This document shows, one piece after another, positions 8,564 through 17,718 of a DNA stretch of 64,000 nt. Position 1 is the stretch's first letter. Each line of letters starts with the position of its first letter. The stretch comes from Chryseobacterium capnotolerans (lineage in GTDB: Bacteria; Bacteroidota; Bacteroidia; Flavobacteriales; Weeksellaceae). The notes beneath the pieces are model-generated. The model was not told where the DNA came from and made no database searches. It saw only the letters and a list, made by a program, of their open reading frames with translations. The stretch lies in the NCBI RefSeq assembly GCF_021278965.1, contig NZ_CP065589.1:5293259-5357258 (forward strand). Reading direction: 5' to 3'. The translations under genes and the position numbers were made by a program.

Positions 8564-9625
8564 CTATACTCTTTCTAGTAATGTCAAGCTATGGTCGCTG
8601 CCTGCTAAATGATTGTAAAGAAGTACATTTTTCACTTCTTCCTTTTTCTCTTTATTAATCATCATCACTTCAGGAATTTGCTGTTCCTTAAGAATATGAC
8701 AGGCCATAAACGTAGAAAAGCCACTGGCTGTATTGAATTCTCCGCTCAAATGTTTGTAATATAGTAAGGCAGAATCTTGAAACAAATCCATAGCCTTAGA
8801 GTAATAAACATCTGAACTTGCATCACCACTGTACCCTAAAATGACAGTATCAATATCTTGTACAGAAAGGTTGTTTTTTATTAAGAACTTCTGGATAAAA
8901 TCTGAAGTCTCTTCCAGTTCCAATCTATTGCTGATTTTAATGTCAGTAAGCTTTGCATAGGAATTTTCTGCTTTATCTTTTCCTACAACAAAAAAGCTTG
9001 CTCCTTCGCCCCAGATAACACCATTGGTTGTAGAATGTAGATAATCCGCAGGAAGATCGGATTCTTTTTTAATGGTATTATTCAGACAATAAAGTTCCAT
9101 AGTTCTGTCAGTCTGCTCATCCGTAGATCCCACCAGAACATTTTCAGCTTCACCATCCTTAATCTGAAGTTGAGCATCCAACAATGAAAATTCCAGCGAT
9201 GAAGAGGTATTTACATAGGTGAAATTGTAGGCATGACACTGCAGTCCAAGGGCGATCTGGCCTGCAACGGTATTATGAGTGGATTGAATAAAGAATGTAG
9301 GAGTTAAAAACTCCTCATGATTATCAATTACGTTTTTTAGAAATTTTTCAGAATCCTGGGAACATCCCATTCCGGTTCCTACAATAATGGCATCCGGTTT
9401 TTCAATTCCGGCTTCTTTTAAAGCGTAATGTGAAGCTACTGAGCTCATTTTTACCGTTTTAGACATTCTTCTGATCATGCCAGGAGGAATGAATTCTTTG
9501 TAATTAGGTTCAATGGCTTTGATGATCTTCGCGGAGTTTTCCGGCTTAAGATTCTGAAGAATATTTTCGTTTAAAGTGTCCTGAACAGAGATACAGGATG
9601 CACTGTTGATGTATACTGCACTCAT
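8564..9625 (-). CDS. Ketosynthase-like chain-length-factor homologue lacking the active-site cysteine
   Basis: The 353-residue protein has the thiolase-type ketosynthase fold (GTGMGCSQDSEKFL near 83-96, HNTVAGQIALGL near 117-128, NGVIWGEGASFFVV near 205). At the nucleophile elbow, where active enzymes have a Cys, it reads VNTSSSLEF (about 138-146), so no Cys is available. It therefore resembles the chain length factor that pairs with a catalytic ketosynthase in type II polyketide and aryl polyene systems. Its ATG overlaps the stop of the upstream full ketosynthase (ATGA), which fits a heterodimer made in equal amounts. Confidence 0.85.
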   Translation of the reverse strand: MSAVYINSASCISVQDTLNENILQNLKPENSAKIIKAIEPNYKEFIPPGMIRRMSKTVKMSSVASHYALKEAGIEKPDAIIVGTGMGCSQDSEKFLKNVIDNHEEFLTPTFFIQSTHNTVAGQIALGLQCHAYNFTYVNTSSSLEFSLLDAQLQIKDGEAENVLVGSTDEQTDRTMELYCLNNTIKKESDLPADYLHSTTNGVIWGEGASFFVVGKDKAENSYAKLTDIKISNRLELEETSDFIQKFLIKNNLSVQDIDTVILGYSGDASSDVYYSKAMDLFQDSALLYYKHLSGEFNTASGFSTFMACHILKEQQIPEVMMINKEKKEEVKNVLLYNHLAGSDHSLTLLERV

Positions 9626-10819
9626 GATTTTGAGAAAATTAAGGTTGAACAGTTTCCTCCGAATCCAAATGAATTGGAAAGAACATGATTGATATTTTTC
9701 TCCTTCAATTCAGTAACCGGAGTCAGATCAAATTCTTCCATTTTTGTTTTGAAATTCAGGTTCGGGAAAATAAGGCTGTGCTGCATCGCTAAAATTGAAA
9801 ATACAGCTTCAATTCCGGCTGCGGCAGCCAGTGTATGGCCTGTAAATGCCTTTGTAGAGCTAAATTCAGGAACCTTATTTTCTCCAAATATTCTGATCAT
9901 AGCAATTCCTTCAGATAAATCATTATTTGGAGTTGCTGTTCCGTGAACATTGATATAATCGATGTCCTCTTTTTTCAATCCAGAAACTTTTAGTGCTTTC
10001 TGCATGGCTAAGAATGCTCCCTGTCCGTTTTCAGAAGAAGCGGTTTGGTGATGCGCGTCATTAGCATTTCCATACCCGGAAAGATAAGCCAGCACCTGCT
10101 TGTTTTCTTTTTAACAACTTCTTCGGATTCCAGCACTAAAAAAGCAGCTGCTTCTCCAAGGTTTAATCCTTTTCTGTTATTATCAAAAGGGGTGTTGTAT
10201 GAATCTGTAAGAATCATCAGGGTATTGAAACCATTCAGTGTAAATTTTGAAAGAGAATCTGTTCCTCCAACAATCACACGATCCAGAACTCCATTTTTAA
10301 TGAGTTTGGCTCCCATCATAATAGCATTGGCTGCAGAAGAACAAGCCGTGCTGATGGTGGAAACCATACCTTTTAGCCCTAAGTGATCGGCAATAGCCAA
10401 TGAAGAATTTCCGGCGTCATGAGCGTTAATGTATTTTTGCTTTTCAGGAAAGTCTTCGTAGGAATAGAAATATTTTTCAGTAATATCCATTCCTGCGACG
10501 CTGGTAGAGGAAATCAGTCCGGTTCTGTATCCATTGATGTCTGATATTCCGGCACTTTCTACAGCTTCTTTGGCAGCAACCATTCCTAATAAAGAGGTTC
10601 TTGTAACATTATTATCTTCGTTAAGCTGAAGTTTCTGTACAAGTTCTTCATTGGATAATTTTATTTCACCTGTTTTAATCGCTCCGGCATGACGGGTTTC
10701 AAACATTTGTATATCTGAAATACCGTGTTTTCCGGTTTGCAATGAAATAAAATTTTCCTCCACATTGTTCCAATGGAGGAAATGATGCCCATTCCTGTTA
10801 TGGCAATATTTTGATTCAT
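9622..10819 (-). CDS. FabF-like beta-ketoacyl-ACP synthase, frameshifted twice in this sequence
   Basis: The full gene runs from ATG at 10819 (MNQNIAITGMGIISSIG) to 9622 and would encode 399 residues. Two one-base losses split it. One is near 10768, where GGAACAATG should read GGAAACAATG. The other is at the T4 run 10103-10106, where VVKKK should continue NKQVLAYLSGYG. All catalytic features are present once corrected: Cys in STACSSA (about 160), HGTATPNND and TGHTLAAAAG. It would be the catalytic partner of the chain-length-factor-like protein encoded directly downstream. Restoration to exactly 400 codons, together with similar breaks elsewhere, argues for sequencing error. Confidence 0.85.
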
Positions 10820-10889
10820 TAATTAGTTTTTCTATGAATTATTTAAACGCAATGAGCGCAAAGCTTTATTTTCAAACTGTTTTTAAGCT

Positions 10890-10958
10890 CGCAAGGGCGT
10901 TTCACTCAGCCAAGAAAATACAATTAGTGTTCATTGCTAAGCGAAGCGCCTTTATGAC
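10890..10958. repeat. Degenerate inverted repeat, same family as at 22.75-22.94 kb
   Basis: The arms CGCAAGGGCGTTTCACTCAG (from 10890) and CTAAGCGAAGCGCCTTTATG (from 10937) are imperfect reverse complements. The left arm is nearly identical to the left arm at 22750. The 193-base gap between the ketosynthase and ACP genes (10820-11012) contains little else apart from GCGCAAAG-like half copies. It is a dispersed intergenic palindrome placed inside an operon. Confidence 0.6.
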
Positions 10959-11012
10959 CGAAAAATATTTTCGATTTTTAAAAAGCTCAGCGAACCTAGC
11001 GTTTGAAAAAAA

Positions 11013-11270
11013 TTATTTTGTTCTGTTGTCTTCGATGAATTTTGCCATGGTATCGATAGATTGGAAAATTTCCTTTCCTTTTTTAGGATCGGCTAATTTT
11101 ATTCCATAGTCTTTGTCAAGAAGCACGATCAATTCTAATGCGTCGATAGAATCTAATCCTAATCCGCCTCCAAATAATGGATCTGTATCTTTGATTTCCT
11201 CTACAGAAACGTCTTCAAGGTTAAGGACTTCAATAATTTTGTGCTTCAATTCAGTTTTTAAGTTTTCCAT
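11013..11270 (-). CDS. Acyl carrier protein
   Basis: The 85-residue protein has the phosphopantetheine attachment motif GLGLDSIDALELI with Ser41, preceded by the acidic FGGGLG loop typical of aryl polyene ACPs. It would carry the growing polyene (or the resorcinol precursor) as a thioester for the neighbouring ketosynthases, dehydratases and thioesterase. The ATG at 11270 is the only sensible start. The last residues (KFIEDNRTK) complete the normal four-helix length. Confidence 0.92.
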   Translation of the reverse strand: MENLKTELKHKIIEVLNLEDVSVEEIKDTDPLFGGGLGLDSIDALELIVLLDKDYGIKLADPKKGKEIFQSIDTMAKFIEDNRTK

Positions 11271-11430
11271 AAAAGGGTTTAATTTGAAAATATGTTAATG
11301 AGATAATTTGAAAATATAGTGAATTCTATCAGACATTGGATTTTAAATAAAAAAATCTTTTGAATAGTTATTGTACTTTAAATTCTAATATTTTACAGGA
11401 TAGAAATAGCACATTTTCAAATTATCAAAT

Positions 11431-11985
11431 TTATAATGTGAGCAAATATACAAAAGCTTTATAATTTTCCTGAAATAATTCAACCCAGCCGCATAATACT
11501 TTATCAGCTTTTCCAGAAAGGAGGATCTGTTCAGCATATTCGTTTAAAAAATTTTCATCAAATTCGTCCAAAACAAAGAAAGCGTTCTCAGTCTGCATTT
11601 TGTGTTTAATGCTGATTTCCCCTACACAGATGTTTGGCAGGGTATAAACAAAGACTGCCGGGCTAGGGAAGTAGTTCTCCTGTGAATTGATACTTTCCTG
11701 GTACTTGAAATCAGTATCCAGACTGGATGATTTGTTGGCAAAAACTAATGCTGTTCTGCTGTGGTCTTCCTCTTTTAATAGCATTTCAGCAGAAAGAAAA
11801 GCCAATTTACTCAAACTGTCCATTTTGTGGAATTTCGGATAGCTGAGCTCTAAGCTTTTATAGGCTTCTTTGGCAAATTCCAGGAATGTATTGCTTTTGA
11901 TTTCAAAAATAAGGTTTCCATCAACGATTATTTTTGAGTTTTCTAGGGTGCAGGTATTAATTTTCCTCATTAATGGCTCTTCCAT
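11431..11985 (-). CDS. Short ketosynthase-like protein (N-terminal KAS half only)
   Basis: The 184-residue protein resembles the N-terminal half of a beta-ketoacyl synthase ([13 protein letters not shown], then [15 protein letters not shown], then [19 protein letters not shown]), but the nucleophile Cys block and the catalytic His motifs are absent. Short proteins of this kind occur in flexirubin clusters and are often annotated as 3-oxoacyl-ACP synthase. It probably does not catalyse condensation and may act as an assembly or docking factor. The ATG at 11985 is used here; an ATG at 11970 is also possible. A 160-base AT-rich gap separates it from the ACP gene downstream. Confidence 0.7.
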   Translation of the reverse strand: MEEPLMRKINTCTLENSKIIVDGNLIFEIKSNTFLEFAKEAYKSLELSYPKFHKMDSLSKLAFLSAEMLLKEEDHSRTALVFANKSSSLDTDFKYQESINSQENYFPSPAVFVYTLPNICVGEISIKHKMQTENAFFVLDEFDENFLNEYAEQILLSGKADKVLCGWVELFQENYKAFVYLLTL

Positions 11986-12135
11986 TTTTTACAAATATAA
12001 AATAATTTGGGATGATGGATTAATAGTTATCGGTTTTATCACAGAAAGCCTTTGTTGGGAATGGAGTCGTAAATATTTTGGCATTTTGTCACTCGGATGT
12101 GATAAAAATTATTATATTTAATGAATTAAAAACAA

Positions 12136-13473
12136 ATGTTTATGAAGAAAAATTTAGCATTGCGGCTCTCGTTGCTGTTTGCTTTAGCCCTATCTTTACA
12201 ATCATGCAGGACTGGTGAAGATTATCTCTCTGCTAAAGAAGAACAATATTATTCCAACAAATTTCAGGTATTTACTTCGTTTAATGATGAAAGTGTAGAT
12301 TATGCCAAAGGCTTCAAAACCCTTATGGAAAACTATGATGGGATTCATAAAACCCATTATACAAAAACTTCTGCCATAAAATCAGGAAATCAGGGTAAAA
12401 GTGATGAAGAATATGTGGAATTCAGACTGCATTCCCAAAGTATGCTTTTGGAAGATGATGAACGCTGGATTATTTACCCCATGCTAAAGAATGGGCAGGT
12501 AAGTGGATTAATGGCTGGAATCCTGAGGAATGAAGAAACTGAAGTGGAATTTAGAAAGCTGGATTCCGGAAACGGTTACTATGATGAAGTGCTGAAAATA
12601 TTCAGTATGGCTTATCTGAAACACAACCTGAAAAACGGATTGAACAATAAAGGCGGTGGCTGCGGATTTGACTCAGATGATGCCTGTGATATAGGAAATA
12701 TTGATATTTCCCCGCCCAAAGGTGGACCCAAAGGTACTGGCCCGAAAAGTGGATGTACAGGATTGAATAACTGCATCAAACCTGAGGTAAATCCTGGTGG
12801 TGGCGGTGGCGGCCCCGGAGGAAACTCAGGAAATGACCAGCCAACTCCTTGTTTCAAAATAAAAGCTATTGGAATGCAAAATAAAACAAAAGAATTAATG
12901 TCCAATTTAAAAGGAAAGACTAATTCATCTTCAGAGCAAGGGTACATTTTGAATCAACAGAATAATAATATAAATGAAATTCCTGTTCAGGGAGATCCTG
13001 GTACAGGAGAGATTAATTTCAATGTAAATGGTCCAATAAACGGTTTTATCCATAGCCATTATGACGGTTTGCTATCCGTTTTTTCTCCGTATGATATTTT
13101 TATGGTTGCACAATTATATAAACAAGGTCTAATAGCGGATATGTATAGTTTTATAACTGGGGTTGTAACAGCATCTGATACTCAATATATGATAATAATT
13201 GATGATCCTGTAAAGTTTGGTGCTTTTACTGCTACTTTATTTGAAGGAAACTCTTTTGATCCTGTTGTTCTTAAAAATTATGACTTTGTATATAAGCTAT
13301 TTGGTATTGATGCAAATAATACTGTGGCTAATAACGAAAAAGGATTTTATAATTATTTAGAATCAAATAATACTGGATTAAAGATATTAAAAGGAGACAA
13401 TAGTATGCAAAATTGGGGGTTGCTCGTAAAAGACTCCAATGGAAATATAATTTCAGAAAACTGTCCTAAATAA
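12136..13473 (+). CDS. Lipoprotein with Gly/Pro linker and JAB/MPN-like C-terminal domain
   Basis: The 445-residue protein starts with a lipoprotein signal (ALSLQSC, Cys near 24). A mixed N-terminal domain follows to about residue 170, then a low-complexity Gly/Pro/Asn linker (about 171-240) and a C-terminal domain. That domain contains GFIHSHYDGLLSVFSPYDIF, which resembles the HxH...SxxD metal site of JAB/MPN peptidases; the spacing is one residue longer than the classical pattern, so the call is tentative. From about 12850 the DNA becomes clearly more AT-rich than the part encoding the N-terminus. It is on the plus strand inside a minus-strand pigment operon and lies 6 bases before a secreted DUF6705-like protein. 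It could be a polymorphic surface effector. Start ATG is 12136 or 12142. Confidence 0.65.
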   Translation: MFMKKNLALRLSLLFALALSLQSCRTGEDYLSAKEEQYYSNKFQVFTSFNDESVDYAKGFKTLMENYDGIHKTHYTKTSAIKSGNQGKSDEEYVEFRLHSQSMLLEDDERWIIYPMLKNGQVSGLMAGILRNEETEVEFRKLDSGNGYYDEVLKIFSMAYLKHNLKNGLNNKGGGCGFDSDDACDIGNIDISPPKGGPKGTGPKSGCTGLNNCIKPEVNPGGGGGGPGGNSGNDQPTPCFKIKAIGMQNKTKELMSNLKGKTNSSSEQGYILNQQNNNINEIPVQGDPGTGEINFNVNGPINGFIHSHYDGLLSVFSPYDIFMVAQLYKQGLIADMYSFITGVVTASDTQYMIIIDDPVKFGAFTATLFEGNSFDPVVLKNYDFVYKLFGIDANNTVANNEKGFYNYLESNNTGLKILKGDNSMQNWGLLVKDSNGNIISENCPK

Positions 13474-13479
13474 AAATTT

Positions 13480-14004
13480 ATGAAGAAAATATTAACATTT
13501 ATATTGATTGGTTTATTTACTTATTGTAAATCCCAATTTAATTTTTCTCCTGGAGCAAATAATCCCAATTCTAATATTGATAAATTTATTGGAGCATGGG
13601 TCTGGCAGGATAATGAAAAAAGTTTAGAATTAGTTTTTAGAAAAGAAAATATTCTTCTTCCAATAAAAGGGAATGTAAGAGCTGATGCATTAATAGGATT
13701 TCATAAGTATGTTAGTAATAACTTAATTATTGAAAGTTCTGTACAATACTCTGATACGAACTATGAGAGTAAAAAAAGTACAATATTAGGATATACACTT
13801 AGTAATCCTAATAAATTGGTTGGAAGTATAACTCATATTTCTAAAAATAAAAATATAGAATATGAAATAGAATATATAGATTCAAACCATATCAAATTAT
13901 TGAATTTAAAGAATCATAATGGAGTAAAGATTAATGTTCCGGGACAGCCCCTTTATGATTCTTCAATAACTCTTCCAGCAAATATTATATTGACTAGGAA
14001 ATAA
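13480..14004 (+). CDS. Secreted DUF6705-like protein
   Basis: The 174-residue protein has a signal peptide (MKKILTFILIGLFTYCKS) and the pattern GAWVWQDNEKSLELVFRKENI followed by alternating beta strands. This matches my recollection of the DUF6705 family of small lipocalin-like flavobacterial proteins; the family name is not verified here. The gene is very AT-rich compared with its neighbours. It follows the JAB-like lipoprotein by 6 bases and is followed by a clear terminator, so the two form a two-gene unit. It might bind or restrain the product of the upstream gene, but there is no direct evidence. Confidence 0.6.
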   Translation: MKKILTFILIGLFTYCKSQFNFSPGANNPNSNIDKFIGAWVWQDNEKSLELVFRKENILLPIKGNVRADALIGFHKYVSNNLIIESSVQYSDTNYESKKSTILGYTLSNPNKLVGSITHISKNKNIEYEIEYIDSNHIKLLNLKNHNGVKINVPGQPLYDSSITLPANIILTRK

Positions 14005-14022
14005 TTATTTTTATATAGAAAT

Positions 14023-14048
14023 AAAACCACCACAATTTGGTGGTTTTT
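14023..14048 (+). terminator. Rho-independent terminator after the lipoprotein/DUF6705 pair
   Basis: A perfect 10-base stem AAAACCACCA / TGGTGGTTTT with loop CAATT is followed by T residues. It lies between convergent genes. The A-rich left flank also suits the minus strand. Confidence 0.85.
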
Positions 14049-14070
14049 ATTATTTATATGATAAATAGAA

Positions 14071-15213
14071 TTAACATTTTTCCAATACAATTGCTGCATT
14101 ACAACCTCCAAAACCGGAAGCCGTCTTCAAAATATATCTGATGTTTGCAGGTTGGTTTTTTTTAATGATATTCAACGGTTCGGATACACCCATTTCTTCA
14201 AAATTTTTAGAAGGGATCAAGGTGTTTTGAAGAGCAGATTCCATAGAAATAATACTTTCCAATAATCCGGAAGCTCCTAAGCAGTGTCCGTAATATCCTT
14301 TCATGCTGTTTAGTGGGACATTTTGAAGCTCCATTCTGCTGAAAGCGATACTTTCCATTTCATCGTTGTATAATGTTGCCGTTCCGTGGGCTGAAATAAA
14401 ATCAATTTGCTCTGCGGAAACCTTAGCTTCCATCATCGAATTTCTGATACTTCCGTATAAGCCATCTCCCGTTCTTGAAGGGCCGGAAATATGGTTGGCA
14501 TCATTAATGGCTGAATCTCCCAATACTTTAAATCTGAATTTTTCATCTTCTGAAAACTCTGTAGTGATGTAAACTGCTGCTGCTGCCTCGCCAATATTGA
14601 TTCCGTTCCGGTTTTTATCATAAGGTTTGCATGGTTCTGATCCAATAGCCTGAAATGAATTGAAACCGGAAATTACAAATTCCGAAATTTCATCTCCAGC
14701 GATCACAAAGGCATCTTTATACCTTCCTGCCTGAATCATATTCTTAGCCACGGCAATAGCCATTACCCCAGAAACACAGGCATTGGAAACCACGATAGGG
14801 TTAGTTTTAAATCCGAAAAAATCAGCGATTTTTTGTGCTAATTGCGATAAATAAACGCCTTCAGGTAATTCAGTCTGATTTTTTAATAAGCTGATGTTTC
14901 CTTTTGTTGTAGAAAGGATGAGTGCTGTGTCTTCAGATATAGTATGCTTTTCAACTAAAGGCTTCATGCTTAGAAGAAGCATCTTCTCCAGTCTTGTGAA
15001 TGTCTGTTGGTCAATTTGAGAGAATACTCTGTCAAATTCTTCATTCAGCTTTTCAGAATTGATTCCGGAGGCGTAAAAAGCATCCTGGCTTTCTATAATT
15101 TTATGTAAATCAACCCCTGATTTTCCAGCTAAAAGTGCATTCCAGTTAGAATCTACATCAAAGCCAAGAGGAGTTACACAGTTGTAATCTGTAATATAAA
15201 TTTCTTTCTTCAT
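14071..15213 (-). CDS. Beta-ketoacyl-ACP synthase II family protein
   Basis: The 380-residue protein is a complete ketosynthase: nucleophile Cys146 in VVSNACVSG, His276 in SAHGTATLYND and His310 in GYYGHCLGASG. The C-terminal glycine-rich loop SGFGGCNAAIVLEKC is intact. It would catalyse decarboxylative condensation of malonyl-ACP with an acyl-ACP during polyene or alkyl chain extension. Its ATG overlaps the stop of the upstream thioesterase by 4 bases (ATGA), so the pair is translationally coupled. It is the only undamaged catalytic FabF-like ketosynthase in the window. Confidence 0.9.
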   Translation of the reverse strand: MKKEIYITDYNCVTPLGFDVDSNWNALLAGKSGVDLHKIIESQDAFYASGINSEKLNEEFDRVFSQIDQQTFTRLEKMLLLSMKPLVEKHTISEDTALILSTTKGNISLLKNQTELPEGVYLSQLAQKIADFFGFKTNPIVVSNACVSGVMAIAVAKNMIQAGRYKDAFVIAGDEISEFVISGFNSFQAIGSEPCKPYDKNRNGINIGEAAAAVYITTEFSEDEKFRFKVLGDSAINDANHISGPSRTGDGLYGSIRNSMMEAKVSAEQIDFISAHGTATLYNDEMESIAFSRMELQNVPLNSMKGYYGHCLGASGLLESIISMESALQNTLIPSKNFEEMGVSEPLNIIKKNQPANIRYILKTASGFGGCNAAIVLEKC

Positions 15214-15638
15214 GATAATCCCATTTTATCTTTCCAGGCTTGAAAAAATTCCGGGTTGTATAAACATAAACTTCCGTTGCTATCCAGAAATACCTGGATA
15301 GTTTCTCCACTGCACACCAATTTATTTTCGTGATTGAAAAGTTCGTACTTATAGATAAGTTTTGCGGAAGCAGAATTGACAAAAGTGGTCACAATTCTGA
15401 AGGTTTCTCCATATTTTAAGGGAAGAAAATGTTCACAGGTGCTTTTTACAATAGGGGTTACATAGCCTGCCTTCTGAATATCAAGGTAAGTGAGACCATG
15501 CTGGCGCCCGAAGGCTTCTCTTCCGTCTTCAAAATAAACGATATAATGGCCATGCCAGACAATACCCAGTGGATCTGTCTCGTTGAATCGTACTCTTACT
15601 TCTTCGGTACAGGTTAATATATTTTCGTTAGACTGCAT
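15210..15638 (-). CDS. 4HBT-type acyl-CoA/acyl-ACP thioesterase
   Basis: The 142-residue hotdog protein has the 4-hydroxybenzoyl-CoA thioesterase signature VRFNETDPLGIVWHGHYIVYFEDGRE, where the Asp in ETD would be catalytic. Such enzymes hydrolyse aryl or acyl thioesters. In aryl polyene clusters a thioesterase of this type is a regular member and may release chains from the ACP or edit misprimed ACP. It is coupled to the downstream ketosynthase (4-base overlap) and sits 65 bases from the ABC permease gene. Confidence 0.85.
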   Translation of the reverse strand: MQSNENILTCTEEVRVRFNETDPLGIVWHGHYIVYFEDGREAFGRQHGLTYLDIQKAGYVTPIVKSTCEHFLPLKYGETFRIVTTFVNSASAKLIYKYELFNHENKLVCSGETIQVFLDSNGSLCLYNPEFFQAWKDKMGLS

Positions 15639-15703
15639 GTTTTTTTCTTCCTGAATTTTGATGGCTGTCAGAAACCTCCTGACAATATTAGTAATAAAAT
15701 AAA

Positions 15704-16972
15704 TTAAATATTATGAAGTTTTCTTTCGTAAAAAATAGAAATGGATACGGTGGAAATATAAAATAAAAACAGGAATACCAGTTCTTTGGCAATCCCTCCG
15801 ATTCCACTGTTTCTTAATATAATATCATAATAAGCATTCAATCCCCAGTTCATAGGAGAGAATTTAGCGACAGTCTGCATGAATTCAGGCATTAAAAATA
15901 CCGGAACCCAGATTCCTCCGATTGCTGCCAATACTACTACAGATGTTGCTCCAAAAGGAGCAGACTGTTCCTGAGTATCTGCAATAGTTCCCAATAATAC
16001 TCCAAATCCAATAGCAGCAAGCCCGGCAAACAGAGTTACTGTAACAAGTTGGAACATTTTTCCGGATACATCAAATGCCGGAAGATCCATATACGGGAAA
16101 AGGTAGATCCCTACAGCCACCATCAGTAAAAACTGAATAAGGCAGATGATCAGATAGGTAAATGTCTTTCCTAAGATATGAACGAAGTATGGAGTAGGGC
16201 TTATTCTGGCTCTTACACTTGTTCCCTGGCTTTTTTCCTTTACAAGATTGATTGACAAAGGAACTACGATGAAAAATATAGCAAAAAGAGTCCATGCAGG
16301 AACGTTATGTTGAACGGAATTCGGCATAATATCCATTTCTCCTTTTTTTGGAGTGATTTCTTTGAAACTGATGAGGTTTTTATTCTCTTCAAGATTTTCT
16401 TCAGTGCCTAATTGATCCTGAAAAGCTTTGTAGATCTTTTTATTTTCGATCTCAAAAACCATTTTGTTCACAGAATTCATCACAGAGTTTTTGAATCCTG
16501 CATTGGTAGCCGGGTCAAAATACAAATGAATTTCTTTGGCTTTTGGAGCTTCTATTTTTGTTTTTGCAGAATCATCTTCCAATCCAAATGAGCTTACAAT
16601 CGTCTGAACTTTTGAATCGATATTGGAATTTAAATCTTTTGTCAGATTTTCAGGAATAACGATGGCCATCTGATACTCTCCTGCAAATACAGCATCCTGT
16701 GCCGATTTTTCGTTGAAATTAGTCAACAGTTGGAAGGTTTTGCTATTTTCCAGCTCACCTTTTATATTTTTGGAAACTTCGGATTGATCGTTATCAATAA
16801 AAATGATTGGGATTTTTGAACCTTCAAGGTTTTTAAAGGTAGAATCCTGAATCAAGGTAATGGTTACAATCAAAAGCAGCGGCATCACAAAAATGATGAC
16901 AATACCTCCGATATCTCTTTTCAGCAGAAGAATTTCCTTAATAAAGCTTCTCCACAGTTTATACAACAACAT
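15704..16972 (-). CDS. ABC-2 type transporter permease
   Basis: The 422-residue protein has an N-terminal membrane segment (about 22-42), a large extracytoplasmic domain to about residue 220, and then five or so membrane segments, as in YhgE/linearmycin-type ABC-2 permeases. The conserved NLVKEKSQGTSVRARISP loop lies after the first membrane segment of the core. It overlaps its ATPase gene by 14 bases and should form a transporter with it. Export of a pigment intermediate or of a lipid across the inner membrane is the likely role in this cluster. Confidence 0.87.
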   Translation of the reverse strand: MLLYKLWRSFIKEILLLKRDIGGIVIIFVMPLLLIVTITLIQDSTFKNLEGSKIPIIFIDNDQSEVSKNIKGELENSKTFQLLTNFNEKSAQDAVFAGEYQMAIVIPENLTKDLNSNIDSKVQTIVSSFGLEDDSAKTKIEAPKAKEIHLYFDPATNAGFKNSVMNSVNKMVFEIENKKIYKAFQDQLGTEENLEENKNLISFKEITPKKGEMDIMPNSVQHNVPAWTLFAIFFIVVPLSINLVKEKSQGTSVRARISPTPYFVHILGKTFTYLIICLIQFLLMVAVGIYLFPYMDLPAFDVSGKMFQLVTVTLFAGLAAIGFGVLLGTIADTQEQSAPFGATSVVVLAAIGGIWVPVFLMPEFMQTVAKFSPMNWGLNAYYDIILRNSGIGGIAKELVFLFLFYISTVSISIFYERKLHNI

Positions 16973-17717
16973 CTCTTAATTCTTTTCCGGTTAATGAAAT
17001 AAAAACATCTTCAAGGTTTTCTGCATGGGCAATCTGGGAAACAAGTTCGTCAGGAGTTCCCACGGCATGAATTCTTCCTTTATCAATAATCGCAATCTTG
17101 GTACAGAATTCTTCTGCTTCAGAGAGGTGGTGAGAAGTATAGATGATGCATGTTCCGCTTTTATTTAGTTCTAAAAGGAAATCTATGATAACTTTTTTAG
17201 ATTGTACATCTACTCCTACCGTAGGTTCATCCAGAAACAAAACTTTTGGATTGTGAAGGGTTCCGGCGATGAGGTTACAACGGCGCTTCATCCCTCCTGA
17301 GAATTGCCCTACCTGTTTATTGGCAAATTTTGAAAGCCCCATAATTTCCAGGGATTCATCAATAGCCTTGGTAAGCTGTTTATGCTTTAAGCCATACAAG
17401 CTTCCGAAGAACATCAGGTTTTCTTTAGCAGTAAGAGTAGGATAAAGGGCATACTCCTGTGGAACAATCCCCATAATCTCTCTGATCTTGAAATTGTCTT
17501 TTTGTGGGGATAACCCATCAATGGTAAATTGTCCTGAAGTGGGTTTAATTAATCCAGAAAGCATAGAAATCAAGGTTGTTTTCCCTGCTCCGTTGGGTCC
17601 AAGAATTCCGTAGATCTCGTTTTTGCCGATATTCAAAGAGATATCATTGACAGAAAACTCGTCAGAATTTTTGTATTTTTTATAGAGATTTTTGATCTCG
17701 ATCATATTGTCTGCCAT
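16959..17717 (-). CDS. ABC transporter ATP-binding protein
   Basis: The 252-residue protein has Walker A GPNGAGKTT (40-48), the signature FSGGMKRRCNLIAG, Walker B VLFLDEPTVGVD and the switch His in YTSHHL. It is the nucleotide-binding subunit for the ABC-2 permease whose gene overlaps its 3' end by 14 bases. It begins directly after the BtrH-like gene (1-base spacing), so acyl transfer and export appear to be co-expressed. Confidence 0.92.
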   Translation of the reverse strand: MADNMIEIKNLYKKYKNSDEFSVNDISLNIGKNEIYGILGPNGAGKTTLISMLSGLIKPTSGQFTIDGLSPQKDNFKIREIMGIVPQEYALYPTLTAKENLMFFGSLYGLKHKQLTKAIDESLEIMGLSKFANKQVGQFSGGMKRRCNLIAGTLHNPKVLFLDEPTVGVDVQSKKVIIDFLLELNKSGTCIIYTSHHLSEAEEFCTKIAIIDKGRIHAVGTPDELVSQIAHAENLEDVFISLTGKELRDVVV

Positions 17718-17718
17718 A

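Noticed and set aside
9622..10763. Two separate ketosynthase fragments as independent genes or a decayed pseudogene
   Set aside because: Two one-base corrections restore a 399-residue enzyme with all catalytic motifs; many other genes nearby show the same error pattern.
12612..12947. Minus-strand proline-rich open frame of 111 codons
   Set aside because: It is the complement of the Gly/Pro linker of the lipoprotein gene; the proline richness follows from the repeat.
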